A DNA stretch of 64,000 bases from Rahnella aquatilis CIP 78.65 = ATCC 33071 (GCF_000241955.1 NC_016818.1:4402001-4466000), one strand, 5' to 3'. Shown: positions 9,521 to 18,429, counted from the stretch's first letter. The notes: a model not told the origin generated them from the letters alone. A program made the numbers and translations.

Positions 9521-10327
9521 TCACTGAGGTTCAAAAGCAGGCCATAACGGGACGACTGCCGATAGCAGATTCGCCGTGCCGGCCGCCACTGACATATGGC
9601 GATAGTTGTCGATGCCGTCCGCTGTCCTGGCAAATTTCACCACAGTTTCCAGCCCGGCCTCCTGACACAGCACCGCGCCGCCTGCAATGTCCCACAGCGT
9701 CGTGCGGCGTTGCAGATGCCCGCCGATAATGCCTTTTGCCGCAAACACCATACCGACGGTCGTACAGCGATAGCAATGCACTGACCAGTCTGCCGCACGG
9801 ATGCCCTGATAAAATGCCGAGGCGTCGTCCAGTTTGTCGTCCGCACTGTCACCCAGCGACACAATCTGCACATCCTCAAAACGATCATCACGCCGAAACG
9901 GTTTGCCATTGAGGAAGATTCCCTTCCCTGATTCTGCCGCAAACAGGTCATTTAAGACCGGCAGCGCCACAATGCCCATCACCGGCTGTTTATTTTCCAC
10001 CAGCCCGAGCGACACGCCCCACAGCGGCGAACCGCGCAGGAAATTCGACGTACCGTCGATAGGATCAATCACCCAGCAAGGGGCCTGCGTCAGCACGCCG
10101 CCCATCTCTTCGCCGATCACCGCGTCCTGCGGGAAATGCTCTGCCAGCCGGGTGCAGATAAACTGCTCTACCGCCACATCAGCCTCAGAAACGAAATCCT
10201 GAGTACGCTTACTGCTGACTTCGATGGCGTCCCGGCGGTTAAAAAAGCCCAGCGCCAGTTCAGCCGCCTGCGCCGCAATCTCACTGGCGATCGCCAGACG
10301 TGCTGACATTGTCGTGTTCGTCATCAT
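9521..10327 (-). CDS. Inositol monophosphatase-family phosphatase
   Basis: A 268-residue Mg2+-dependent sugar/inositol phosphatase-fold enzyme. The metal-binding signatures are GEEMGG (first acidic ligand), DPIDGTSNF and LWDIAGGA. Relatives include SuhB, CysQ and HisN-type histidinol phosphatases. It is not SuhB itself (no rRNA-operon context), and its substrate cannot be fixed from sequence. Two adjacent ATGs (10327 and 10324) follow AGGA; the frame is open further upstream, but that extension has no family similarity and overlaps the divergent lysE-type gene. The 235-bp gap downstream to the chemoreceptor contains only the sigma-28 promoter. Confidence 0.87.
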   Translation of the reverse strand: MMTNTTMSARLAIASEIAAQAAELALGFFNRRDAIEVSSKRTQDFVSEADVAVEQFICTRLAEHFPQDAVIGEEMGGVLTQAPCWVIDPIDGTSNFLRGSPLWGVSLGLVENKQPVMGIVALPVLNDLFAAESGKGIFLNGKPFRRDDRFEDVQIVSLGDSADDKLDDASAFYQGIRAADWSVHCYRCTTVGMVFAAKGIIGGHLQRRTTLWDIAGGAVLCQEAGLETVVKFARTADGIDNYRHMSVAAGTANLLSAVVPLWPAFEPQ

Positions 10328-10478
10328 AAATCCTGATTTTTCAGTCTGAAGGAATAAAGTCATCTCATAGCATGCACCGGAAACGATGAATAAAAAATGA
10401 CAACCTGTCGCTTGCCAAAAGATCGTAAAACACTCTATATCTGTGTAATTCACTTTCTGAATTCTGCCGGAGATTGTC

Positions 10479-11111
10479 ATGCCCGATGCCGCTCATTGGT
10501 TCCCCTTTCTGCTGATTTGCCTCGGGCTGGTATTAACGCCCGGCCCGAACATGATTTACCTGATTTCGCGCTCACTGTGTCAGGGACCGAAAGCCGGGCT
10601 GATTTCCCTCGGGGGCGTAGTGCTGGGTTTCCTGTTTTACATGCTGTTTGCTGCGCTCGGCATTACCGCGCTGGTGATGGCGGTGCCCTTCGCTTATGAC
10701 GCCCTGCGCATCGGCGGCGCAGCGTATCTGCTGTATATGGCGTGGCAGGCGGTGAAACCCGGTGGCCGCTCGCCGTTTCAGGTCAGGGACTTACCGCGCG
10801 ACAGCAACAAAAAACTGTTCACCATGGGGCTGGTCACGAATCTGCTAAACCCGAAAGCGGCGGTGTTATATCTGACGCTGCTGCCGCAATTTATCGTGCC
10901 GGAACAGGGGCATGTGCTGACGCAGTCGCTGATGTTGGGCAGCTCGCAAATTTTGCTCAGTGCGACGGTTAACGCGCTCATTGCCCTCTCGGCCGGTTAC
11001 ATTGCGGTTTTTCTGGCCGGACGGCCGTTGTGGATGGTTATCCAGCGCTGGTTTATGGGCGCGGTGTTGGGAGGACTGGCAGTGCGTATGTTGCTGGATG
11101 GGCGTAAATAA
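10479..11111 (+). CDS. LysE/RhtB-family amino-acid exporter
   Basis: A 210-residue inner-membrane protein with about six hydrophobic spans. The LysE/RhtB signature (LVLTPGPNMIYLISRS, about residues 18-33) begins the first helices, and LLNPKAAVLY follows mid-protein. Family members expel amino acids such as homoserine, threonine, leucine or lysine when internal levels are high. It is transcribed away from the phosphatase gene, with about 150 bp between the starts. Substrate not determinable. Confidence 0.88.
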   Translation: MPDAAHWFPFLLICLGLVLTPGPNMIYLISRSLCQGPKAGLISLGGVVLGFLFYMLFAALGITALVMAVPFAYDALRIGGAAYLLYMAWQAVKPGGRSPFQVRDLPRDSNKKLFTMGLVTNLLNPKAAVLYLTLLPQFIVPEQGHVLTQSLMLGSSQILLSATVNALIALSAGYIAVFLAGRPLWMVIQRWFMGAVLGGLAVRMLLDGRK

Positions 11112-11150
11112 CCGGCCCTTTGTCACCGGACATATTCAGTTCCGCATTCT

Positions 11151-11174
11151 CGCTATATAATCCTCTGCATAACG
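11151..11174. promoter_or_regulatory. ModE-like (molybdate repressor) operator overlapping a -10 box
   Basis: CGCTATAT (11151-11158) and CATAACG (11168-11174) frame a 24-bp site with the same length and arms as the ModE operator of E. coli modABC as I recall it (CGTTATAT...CATAACG). A perfect -10 hexamer TATAAT (11156-11161) lies inside it, so bound ModE would block the promoter of the gene starting at 11193. Confidence 0.6.
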
Positions 11175-11192
11175 AAACCAGAGGATTTTTCC

Positions 11193-12281
11193 GTGCACGT
11201 ATTTTCATCCCGCTTTTTGACTCCGGCAACCCTGCTCGGCCTGGCCCTGAGCCTGGCTTCCCCTTCCGCGTTGGCTACACGTCAGATAACCGATCAGCTT
11301 GGCCGTCAGGTCACTCTTCCCGATCAGGTGGATCGCGTCGTCGTTTTGCAACACCAGACCCTTAACCTGCTGGTTCAGCTGGATGCCACACAAGATATTG
11401 TCGGCGTGCTGAACAACTGGCAGCAACAACTGGGCAGCGGTTATGTACGCCTCGCGCCGGAGCTGGCAAAAACGCCGGTGGTCGGTGACCTGACCAGCGT
11501 CAATCTGGAAAGCGTGGTGGCACTGCATCCGCAGGTAGTGTTCGTCACCAACTACGCGCCGCAGGAAATGATCGACCAGATCAGCCAGACCGGCATCGCC
11601 GTGGTGGCGGTGTCGCTGCGTGATGATCCGAAAGGCGAAGAACATAAGATGAATCCGGTGCTGCCGGATGAGGACAAGGCGTACTCCGAAGGGCTGAAGA
11701 AAGGCATCGCGCTGATCGGTGAGGTGGTGAATCACCAGAAACAGGCACAGGCGTTGATCGACTATACTTTTTCTCAGCGCCAGTTGACTGGCGAGCGGCT
11801 GAAAGATATTCCGGCCGGTCAGCGGATCCGCACGTACATGGCAAATCCCGATCTGACCACCTACGGTTCCGGCAAATATACCGGCCTGATGATGGCGCAT
11901 GCCGGTGCCATGAACGTCGCGGCGGCCACGGTGAAAGGGTTTAAGCAGGTCGCGCTGGAACAGGTGATCGCCTGGAACCCGCAGGTGATCTTCGTGCAGG
12001 ACCGGTATCCGGAAGTGGTCGGGCAGATCACGCAGGATCCGAAATGGCAGGGTATCGATGCGGTGAAAAATCACCGCGTTTATCTGATGCCGGAATATGC
12101 CAAAGCCTGGGGCTATCCGATGCCTGAAGCGATGGCCATAGGCGAACTGTGGATGGCGAAAAAACTCTATCCGCAAAAATTCGCCGACATCGATATGCAA
12201 AAACAGGCTGATGACTATTATCAGCGCTTCTACCGGACGGATTTTAAACCCGCGGCAGACGCGGCGCGCGCGGGGAAATAG
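11193..12281 (+). CDS. Periplasmic ABC-type metal/oxyanion-binding protein (BtuF/MolA-like)
   Basis: A 362-residue solute-binding protein of the cluster A-II/BtuF type. A signal peptide (hydrophobic LLGLALSLA, cleavage likely after SALA) is followed by two lobes joined by a long helix. Motifs include DQLGRQVTLPDQVDRVVVLQH and, in lobe two, VKGFKQVALEQVIAWNPQVIFV (both shortened by the family's usual TroA pattern). Relatives bind haem, siderophores, cobalamin or, in MolA, molybdate/tungstate. The start is GTG at 11193 with AGAGGA upstream. A ModE-like operator overlaps the promoter and a ModA-like gene follows 47 bp downstream, favouring Mo or W. No permease or ATPase gene is nearby. Confidence 0.85.
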   Translation: MHVFSSRFLTPATLLGLALSLASPSALATRQITDQLGRQVTLPDQVDRVVVLQHQTLNLLVQLDATQDIVGVLNNWQQQLGSGYVRLAPELAKTPVVGDLTSVNLESVVALHPQVVFVTNYAPQEMIDQISQTGIAVVAVSLRDDPKGEEHKMNPVLPDEDKAYSEGLKKGIALIGEVVNHQKQAQALIDYTFSQRQLTGERLKDIPAGQRIRTYMANPDLTTYGSGKYTGLMMAHAGAMNVAAATVKGFKQVALEQVIAWNPQVIFVQDRYPEVVGQITQDPKWQGIDAVKNHRVYLMPEYAKAWGYPMPEAMAIGELWMAKKLYPQKFADIDMQKQADDYYQRFYRTDFKPAADAARAGK

Positions 12282-12328
12282 CCTCGTCTCCGGCGCTTTA
12301 CGTTGAGGCAATGCGACAAGGAGACCTG

Positions 12329-13069
12329 ATGACAAATACGATTAAAGTGCTGGCGGCAGGGAGTTTGCGCCGCGCATGGGCGCCGCTGTGTGATGCCTTT
12401 ACGGAAGAAACGGGCAATAAAATTGACGTGGAATTCGGCCCTGCCGGGTTGTTGCGCGAGCGTATCGAACACGGTGAAAAGGTTGACCTGTTTGCCTCGG
12501 CCAATACCGCGCATCCGCTGACGTTGCAGCAGCACGGTAAAGCGCTGGAAGTGGAAGCATTTTGCGGCAACAGCCTGTGCGTCACCGCCCGCAAAGGGCC
12601 GGAACTGGACAAACTTAACTGGCTGAGCGTGTTGCTGGATCCCCGTTTTCGTCTGGCGACGTCTACACCGCAAAGCGATCCTTCCGGTGATTACACCTGG
12701 CAAATGTTCGAACTGATCGAAAGGCGGCATCCCGATGCCGGGGCGATTTTACGCAACAAAGCGCTGCGCCTGGTAGGCGGTGAAAAATCGGCAAAAATCC
12801 CGGCAGGCAAACTCGCGGCAGAATGGCTGATTTGCAGCGGTCAGGCCGATGTTTTTATCGGCTACACCAGTTATGCCACGCTGTTACGGGAAAACGACGC
12901 GCTGGAAGTCTTCAACATTCCGGCGGATTACAACGTGCGGGCCAGATACGCGCTCGCGACCTGCACGGAGAAAGGGAAACCGCTGGCAGACTTTATTCTT
13001 TCAGAAACCGGCCAGCATATCTTGCAGAACGCCGGTTTTTGCGGAAGACATGCCGTGATGCCGGAATAG
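12329..13069 (+). CDS. ModA-like molybdate-binding protein without signal peptide
   Basis: A 246-residue protein of the ModA/extracellular solute-binding family 11 type. VLAAGSLR at residues 7-14, GPAGLLRERI, and VDLFASAN match the phosphate-loop-like oxyanion-binding segments of ModA. The N-terminus MTNTIKVLAAGS begins directly with the first beta-strand, with no signal peptide, so it should stay in the cytoplasm or be exported by an unknown route. Start ATG 12329 has AAGGAG five bases upstream; an in-frame ATG at 12311 lacks a site. It probably shares a transcript with the upstream MolA-like gene. A cytoplasmic molybdate sink or sensor is possible but unproven. Confidence 0.82.
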   Translation: MTNTIKVLAAGSLRRAWAPLCDAFTEETGNKIDVEFGPAGLLRERIEHGEKVDLFASANTAHPLTLQQHGKALEVEAFCGNSLCVTARKGPELDKLNWLSVLLDPRFRLATSTPQSDPSGDYTWQMFELIERRHPDAGAILRNKALRLVGGEKSAKIPAGKLAAEWLICSGQADVFIGYTSYATLLRENDALEVFNIPADYNVRARYALATCTEKGKPLADFILSETGQHILQNAGFCGRHAVMPE

Positions 13070-13087
13070 AGAAAAAACAAAGATGCC

Positions 13088-13945
13088 TTAGTGATCGAGG
13101 TCTCTTTCCTTCATTGCCCGCTGACGGTCGTAATACTCATCTTCAGCGGCAGTGATTTCATCGAGCAGCGAATCCACATCGGCTTTATGCGTATCTTCGG
13201 TGAACAGCCCGGTCAGAATAGTTTCCGGCGTCAGTTTGCCGTCTTCGTACAATGCCCAGATTTCTTTGCCGAAGCGCGTTTCCAGCAACTGCGGTGCGAA
13301 CCGGCCATAGTACTCCGTCATGTTATTCACATCGCGTTCGAACATCGATTCGGCGTGATTATTGGCAGCGGCATCGACGGCCTGCGGCAGGTCGATAATC
13401 ACCGGCCCTTCGGCATCCATCAGCACGTTAAACTCCGATAAGTCACCGTGAACGATACCGGCGCACAGCATGCGCACGATGTTGCGGATCATGGTTTCAA
13501 AATCGGCTATCGCTTCTTCTTCCGTCAGGATGACGTCACTGAGGCGCGGCGCGACCACGCCGTCAGCGTCGGTGATAAGCTCCATCAGCAGCACACCGTC
13601 CAGACAAATGTAAGGCTGCGGCACGCGCACACCGGCATTCGCCAGACGGAACAGCGCATCCACTTCGGCTGTCTGCCAGGATTCTTCCTGCTGTTTACGC
13701 CCGAACTTTGACCCCTTTTGCATCGCACGCGCGTTGCGGGTGTTACGGACTTTACGGCCTTCCTGATACTGCACGGCCTGTTTGAAGCTACGTTGTGTCG
13801 CTTCTTTATACACTTTGGCGCAACGGATCTCTTCACCGCATAACACGGTGTAAACGTCGGCCTCTTTGCCACTTTTCAGTCGACGGACCACATCATCAAT
13901 CAGGCCGTCATCCACCAGAGGTTGGATTCTATTTGGGATTTTCAT
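13088..13945 (-). CDS. RIO1-type serine protein kinase
   Basis: A 285-residue atypical kinase. Recognisable elements are the ATP-binding segment KSGKEADVY (about residues 25-33), a lysine in CAKVYKEA, the catalytic loop VHGDLSEFNVL (about 184-194) and the metal-binding IIDLPQAVD. Bacterial RIO1-like kinases are mostly of unknown function; a Pseudomonas relative is an active Ser kinase, and eukaryotic Rio1 works in ribosome maturation. It ends 18 bp from the converging ModA-like gene. The C-terminal tail is acidic and helical. Substrate unknown. Confidence 0.88.
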   Translation of the reverse strand: MKIPNRIQPLVDDGLIDDVVRRLKSGKEADVYTVLCGEEIRCAKVYKEATQRSFKQAVQYQEGRKVRNTRNARAMQKGSKFGRKQQEESWQTAEVDALFRLANAGVRVPQPYICLDGVLLMELITDADGVVAPRLSDVILTEEEAIADFETMIRNIVRMLCAGIVHGDLSEFNVLMDAEGPVIIDLPQAVDAAANNHAESMFERDVNNMTEYYGRFAPQLLETRFGKEIWALYEDGKLTPETILTGLFTEDTHKADVDSLLDEITAAEDEYYDRQRAMKERDLDH

Positions 13946-14124
13946 GCAGCCTTGTACCTTATTTCAGCGCATGAGGGAATGACCTGCGCAATATTCCCTG
14001 CATTACACACCAGACACGCCGTTCGCGTCATCCTTTCTGATCCTTATCGCTCACTGTTCTCAGGGGTACAGTTTAACGTAGTGGCGATGGAGTGGATACT
14101 TTATGCACATACGTTATCACTTTT

Positions 14125-14145
14125 TACCGGTGATTTTCACCGGTA
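14125..14145. promoter_or_regulatory. 21-bp perfect palindrome, candidate operator
   Basis: TACCGGTGA and TCACCGGTA flank a three-base spacer (TTT), giving a perfect inverted repeat of 9+3+9. It lies in the 450-bp gap (13946-14395) between the RIO1-type kinase gene and a reductase gene, 180 bp upstream of the former and about 250 bp upstream of the latter. No T-run follows on either strand, so a protein-binding site is likelier than a terminator. The rest of this gap is AT-rich and shows nothing else clear. Confidence 0.55.
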
Positions 14146-14395
14146 ACGTCCCCCTCTGGGGTTGATGGCTGCCTGATGAAATTTTGACTTAAATAATTAG
14201 TTTATGCCCGCTAATTATTTCTTCCTGTAAATAAAGTCTGTCCGATAATAAATTTTTATGTCTTCGGAACTTTCGCCTGAGTTTAAGCTTTTCGTGCTGT
14301 TGACTCTTCGTTTATTCAAGGCAAAAAACGGTATACGTTCCGTTTAGAATAGAGGTGATACTGTGCCGGTAATTTCCCGTTGCAGGTCTTCTGAT

Positions 14396-15511
14396 ATGAA
14401 TACTATTTTAATTACCGGTGCCACTGGTTTTGTTGGCGGAGCTGTCGTTGAGTATTTTCTTCGCCAGCAACTCACCCCCAATAATGCATTATTACTCTTA
14501 GTCAGGGCTGACGATAATGCGACGGGACTCGCCAGGATTATCGATAATTTGAGGAAGTTTGAATTAAATGATGTTCATCTTTCTCTGCTCAATGAACAGT
14601 CAATATTGACCGGCGATCTGGCCGAACCGGAAAGTTTTATTCATGACGCGCGTTTAGATAATGTCACGCACGTGATTAACTGCGCCGCCATCGCCTCGTT
14701 TGGTAATAATCCGGCCATGTGGCGTGTGAATGTCGAAGGTTCACTGGCCTTCGCCAAACGCATGGCACAGGTAAAAGGTTTGCAGCGATTTGTGCATGTC
14801 GGCACGGCAATGGCATCGATGCCGGATAAAAACAGCGTCTTCTACGAGGGCATGCCGGACAACGAACAGAACGAAGATCTGGTGCAATACACGGCTTCCA
14901 AGCGGGCAATTGAGAATCTCGTCCGCGCCGAATGCCCGTCGCTGCCGTTCGTGGTTGCACGGCCGTCGATCATCGTCGGCCACACGCAGCATGGCTGTCA
15001 GCCTTCAAGCAGCATCTTCTGGGTGTTCATGATGGCGATTAAACTGAAGAAATTCACCTGCACGCTCGACGATCAGGTCGATGTCATTCCGGTGGACTAT
15101 TGCGCGATGGTGCTGGTAAAACTGTGTCTCGCCAAAGACCTCAGCCATAATTTTTATCATATTTCTTCCGGCGAAGAGATGTGTACGCCATTTCATGAAA
15201 TAGATACCTCGGTGGCAAAAGCCAATAATGCGCCGCGGATTATCAATGAATATGAGCAGATCAGTTATCAGGAATTTACCGGCATCCGCAAACAATTTAA
15301 AGATGTGCTCGGCCCGTGTAATGATAAAATCATTTTACGCGCCATTAAACTTTACGGCGGTTTTGCTCAGTTAAACGTAAAATTTGATAATTCCCGCTTG
15401 CTCGACATGGGTATTCCCAAACCTGCCGCCTTCAACAGCTATATTGATAAATGTGTTTCCTCAACCCGCGGACAATCTATCAGTGAACTGATGCAGGTGG
15501 ATTTTAAATAA
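14396..15511 (+). CDS. Extended SDR / fatty acyl-CoA reductase-like oxidoreductase
   Basis: A 371-residue NAD(P)-dependent extended short-chain dehydrogenase. The Rossmann motif ILITGATGFVGG begins at residue 4, the active-site region has YTASKRAIE (YxxxK), and HVGTAMAS precedes it. The overall pattern (LLLLVRADD, ARPSIIVG) resembles the 'male sterility' branch that includes acyl-CoA reductases and thioester reductase domains, so the substrate may be an acyl thioester. The ATG at 14396 gives the usual family N-terminus; a GTG at 14363 with AGAGGTG upstream is a real alternative adding 11 residues. Base composition is AT-rich at both ends of the gene. No operon partner is seen. Confidence 0.78.
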   Translation: MNTILITGATGFVGGAVVEYFLRQQLTPNNALLLLVRADDNATGLARIIDNLRKFELNDVHLSLLNEQSILTGDLAEPESFIHDARLDNVTHVINCAAIASFGNNPAMWRVNVEGSLAFAKRMAQVKGLQRFVHVGTAMASMPDKNSVFYEGMPDNEQNEDLVQYTASKRAIENLVRAECPSLPFVVARPSIIVGHTQHGCQPSSSIFWVFMMAIKLKKFTCTLDDQVDVIPVDYCAMVLVKLCLAKDLSHNFYHISSGEEMCTPFHEIDTSVAKANNAPRIINEYEQISYQEFTGIRKQFKDVLGPCNDKIILRAIKLYGGFAQLNVKFDNSRLLDMGIPKPAAFNSYIDKCVSSTRGQSISELMQVDFK

Positions 15512-15552
15512 ATCCTGTGTCTGTTTGAAATAATAGAAGATGTTTAGATAAA

Positions 15553-15588
15553 ATGACGCAGCCTGGGACATTGCTGCGTCATATTTTT
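15553..15588 (+). terminator. Rho-independent terminator after the SDR gene
   Basis: ATGACGCAGC (15553-15562) pairs with GCTGCGTCAT (15573-15582) and is followed by ATTTTT on the plus strand, 41 bp after the stop codon. Confidence 0.85.
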
Positions 15589-15599
15589 ACTACCGGAAT

Positions 15600-16223
15600 T
15601 TAAACCAATCCGTTACGACCATACAGGCGAAAGCCTTCGCGCTGATTGAGCCGGTCATAATACGCCGTCACAGCCGGTAACGCCGGGCGCGACATCGGTG
15701 TCATCGACCAGCGGTTCACCGACAACCCGATGGGAATATCCGCCAGCGTAAAATTATCGCCCAGAATGTAATCGCCGCTGTGCTGAAGCTGCTCTTCCAG
15801 CATCTGCATATGGCGGTTCCACTCGCTGACACCGGCGTCAATCAGTGCCGGATCCTGATGCTGCGCGCTGTTGCGCGCCAGTGCCGGAAAGGCATAGCGC
15901 CAGGAATTATTCAGCTCACCGGATTGCCAGTCCATCCATTGTTCGGTCAGCGCACGACGTTTCGGGTCAGATGACAGTAAATCTTCGCGCCCTTCGCGCG
16001 CCGCCAGATACCGGCAAATCACGTTGGATTCCCACAGCACAAACTCGCCGTCGAGCACCACCGGCACCATTGCATTCGGGTTCAGCGCTCTAAATTCCGC
16101 AGTCTGGACAGACTGAAAACCCGAACCATACTGCGCCTGTTCGAAATCCAGCCCCAGCTCATGACAGGTCCACAATACTTTACGCACATTAATCGACGGT
16201 GATTTACCCAGAATCTTTAGCAT
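15600..16223 (-). CDS. Glutathione S-transferase family protein
   Basis: A 207-residue GST. The N-terminal domain contains SPSINVRKVLWTCHELGL, the cis-Pro loop AMVPVVLDGE and the glutathione contact WESNVICRYL. The C-terminal domain includes FTLADIPIGLSVNRW. It is unlike the GST at 4.7 kb except in fold. Start ATG 16223 is preceded by AGGAGA at good spacing; upstream in-frame codons lack similarity. It lies downstream of the AraC gene on the same strand with 119 bp between. Substrate unknown. Confidence 0.88.
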   Translation of the reverse strand: MLKILGKSPSINVRKVLWTCHELGLDFEQAQYGSGFQSVQTAEFRALNPNAMVPVVLDGEFVLWESNVICRYLAAREGREDLLSSDPKRRALTEQWMDWQSGELNNSWRYAFPALARNSAQHQDPALIDAGVSEWNRHMQMLEEQLQHSGDYILGDNFTLADIPIGLSVNRWSMTPMSRPALPAVTAYYDRLNQREGFRLYGRNGLV

Positions 16224-16342
16224 GATTTCTCCTGTTAACGTGGTACACGAATAGCCGGTCACGATGGACAAACGAAGGCCTGATGCTCCGGCGCAATAAT
16301 GCAGCATAGCTGACGACCGACGTGTATAGCGGGAAATAAAAA

Positions 16343-17254
16343 TCAGACGATCATGCCGCCGCGCAGCGCCGTCGGCGTTATGCCACGCACAGATTTGAAC
16401 CGGTTACTGAAATGACTGGCAGAGCTGAAACCGCATTCCAGCGCGATGGATGTCATATCCATACGGCTGGTTTTCAGCAAGTTTTCCGCGCGGATCAGCC
16501 GGGCATTCATCACGTACTGATGTGGCGCCATCCCCATGCTTTGTTTAAACATGCGGGCAAAATGGAACTCGCTGAGTTCTGCCAGCGCGGAAAGTTCAGG
16601 CAGTAATAAAGGCTCCGCAAGATGCGTGTGAATGTAATCTTTTACGCGGTTGAGCATATGCGGTGCCAGACCGCCGCGCACCGTGGGCAGCGCCCATTGC
16701 AGACGGGTGTAATGTTTCACCAGATGCGCCATCAGCAGGTTGGCGGCGCTGCTCAGCATCAGCTGATTACTGTTTTCCTGCCACTGACTGCTCAGCAAAA
16801 AGTGGCGATATAACAGCGTAATTTGCGGATCTTCTTCGAATGTGCGTTCTTCCAGCTCAATCGCCGCCGGGCTGCGATCCCAGGTCTGTTCCACCAGATG
16901 CCGTAAATGTTCGTCGGAGCAATACAGATGCACAAACGATAAATCGTCGCGCACATCCCAGCTCGACATACTGCCTTTGGGCATCAGACAAAAACGATCC
17001 GGCCCGCCGCCGTTACGCCAGCCACTGCGGGTTTTGTGATAACACTCGTAGCCGTCGGCCACGTACAGGCTCAGCGTATGGTGATCGGCGCTTTCCTGAT
17101 TCACGATGTCATTTTTATTCGACCACGCCGCCAGCTGAATGCCGGAACCCAGTTCCACACTGTCATGCAGAACCGCTTTGTGCTGACGCAGCGTTTCGAA
17201 AGCCTGATAAACCTTAGTCATGACATGCCCGTGTGGAAGAAAGATGACGCTCAT
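16343..17254 (-). CDS. AraC-family transcriptional regulator
   Basis: About 303 residues with a C-terminal AraC/XylS DNA-binding domain: two helix-turn-helix units around LSALAELSEFHFARMFKQSMG and SIALECGFSSASHFSNRFKS (only cores quoted), ending with GITPTALR. The N-terminal ~200 residues form the ligand domain. The start is uncertain: ATG 17254 has GGGGGA upstream, while ATG 17221 starts MTKVYQAF with no clear ribosome site. It is divergent from an EamA transporter gene 153 bp away, the likely target. Confidence 0.88.
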   Translation of the reverse strand: MSVIFLPHGHVMTKVYQAFETLRQHKAVLHDSVELGSGIQLAAWSNKNDIVNQESADHHTLSLYVADGYECYHKTRSGWRNGGGPDRFCLMPKGSMSSWDVRDDLSFVHLYCSDEHLRHLVEQTWDRSPAAIELEERTFEEDPQITLLYRHFLLSSQWQENSNQLMLSSAANLLMAHLVKHYTRLQWALPTVRGGLAPHMLNRVKDYIHTHLAEPLLLPELSALAELSEFHFARMFKQSMGMAPHQYVMNARLIRAENLLKTSRMDMTSIALECGFSSASHFSNRFKSVRGITPTALRGGMIV

Positions 17255-17407
17255 TTTACGGTTTTCCCCCGCCCCGGTGCCAGATCTTGCTGTGCGGAGG
17301 ACTGTAAAAATGCGCAAGAATATGCAACTGAGCGCAAGCCGTTGCAAGCCCGCAGCCTGCCGTTACCGCAGAATTCCCGCATTGATTATTTTTAGCGAGA
17401 GAATTCG

Positions 17408-18313
17408 ATGAACGCACTGCTTTATATTTCGGTGATCCTGATCTGGGGCACCACCTGGTTTGCGATTTACCTGCAACAGGGCGACGTACCGGTGACGGTG
17501 TCGGTTTTCTACCGTTTCCTGCTGGCTGCGGTGATCATGCTGGTGGCATTGCTGGCGACACGCCGGTTGCGCCGTCTGGCGCTGAAAGATCACTTATTCT
17601 GCATGGTTCAGGGTTGCTGCGTTTTTTGCTTCAATTTTTACTGTTTCTATCACGCCGCAGCCTATATCACCAGCGGGCTGGAATCGGTGATTTTCTCGAT
17701 GGCCGTGCTGTTTAACGCCTTCAACGGCATGCTGTTTTTCCGCCAGAAACTGGCTCCGGCGGTGATCCCGGCGTCGGTTCTCGGGCTGGCGGGCATTATC
17801 ACGTTGTTCTGGCATGATCTGAGTGCGGCTCATATTGCGCCGGAGCTGCTGAAAGGGATCGGCCTCAGCCTGCTCGGCACCTATGGTTTCTCGCTGGGGA
17901 ATATGATCAGTTCACGCCATCAGCGTCACGGCCTGGATGTGCTTTCCACTAACACATACGCAATGTTTTACGGCACAGCCGTCATGGGCGCGCTGAGTCT
18001 GGTGCAGGACGCTTCCTTTGCCATCGACCTGACGCCGCAATATCTCGGTTCGCTGGTCTATCTTTCCGTGTTTGGTTCGGTGCTGGCCTTCGGCATTTAC
18101 TTCACACTGGTGGGCCGTATCGGTGCCAGTCAGGCGGCCTACAGCACGCTGCTGTTCCCGCTGGTCGCGCTGACGGTTTCGACGTTTTATGAAGGTTATC
18201 AGTGGCACGCCAATGCGGTTATCGGTCTGGCGCTGATCCTGCTGGGGAATCTGGTGATGTTCTGCCGCCCGGACTGGCGGGGGATGTTCTGTCGCAAAAA
18301 CGCTGCGGCGTAA
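17408..18313 (+). CDS. EamA/DMT-family transporter
   Basis: A 301-residue inner-membrane protein with ten hydrophobic helices in two EamA repeats. The first repeat starts with LIWGTTWFAIYLQ, typical of drug/metabolite transporters; the second carries FGSVLAFGIYFTLVGRIGASQAAY. DMT members export amino acids, nucleosides or toxic metabolites. It is transcribed away from the AraC-type regulator. Substrate unknown. Confidence 0.88.
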   Translation: MNALLYISVILIWGTTWFAIYLQQGDVPVTVSVFYRFLLAAVIMLVALLATRRLRRLALKDHLFCMVQGCCVFCFNFYCFYHAAAYITSGLESVIFSMAVLFNAFNGMLFFRQKLAPAVIPASVLGLAGIITLFWHDLSAAHIAPELLKGIGLSLLGTYGFSLGNMISSRHQRHGLDVLSTNTYAMFYGTAVMGALSLVQDASFAIDLTPQYLGSLVYLSVFGSVLAFGIYFTLVGRIGASQAAYSTLLFPLVALTVSTFYEGYQWHANAVIGLALILLGNLVMFCRPDWRGMFCRKNAAA

Positions 18314-18429
18314 GGCAGGTTACCGGTACGTACAAAAAATCGCTCGACAACTCTGCTCCTCGTGTTGCATACCTTAACGACCGCATCCTCAGAGATGTGC
18401 GCCCTACAGAAAATAATGAGGAGAATAAA

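Noticed and set aside
11205..12335. Long open frame antisense to the MolA-like gene
   Set aside because: It has the His/Arg/Gln-rich composition of a shadow frame, no ribosome site, and the sense strand encodes a clear binding protein.
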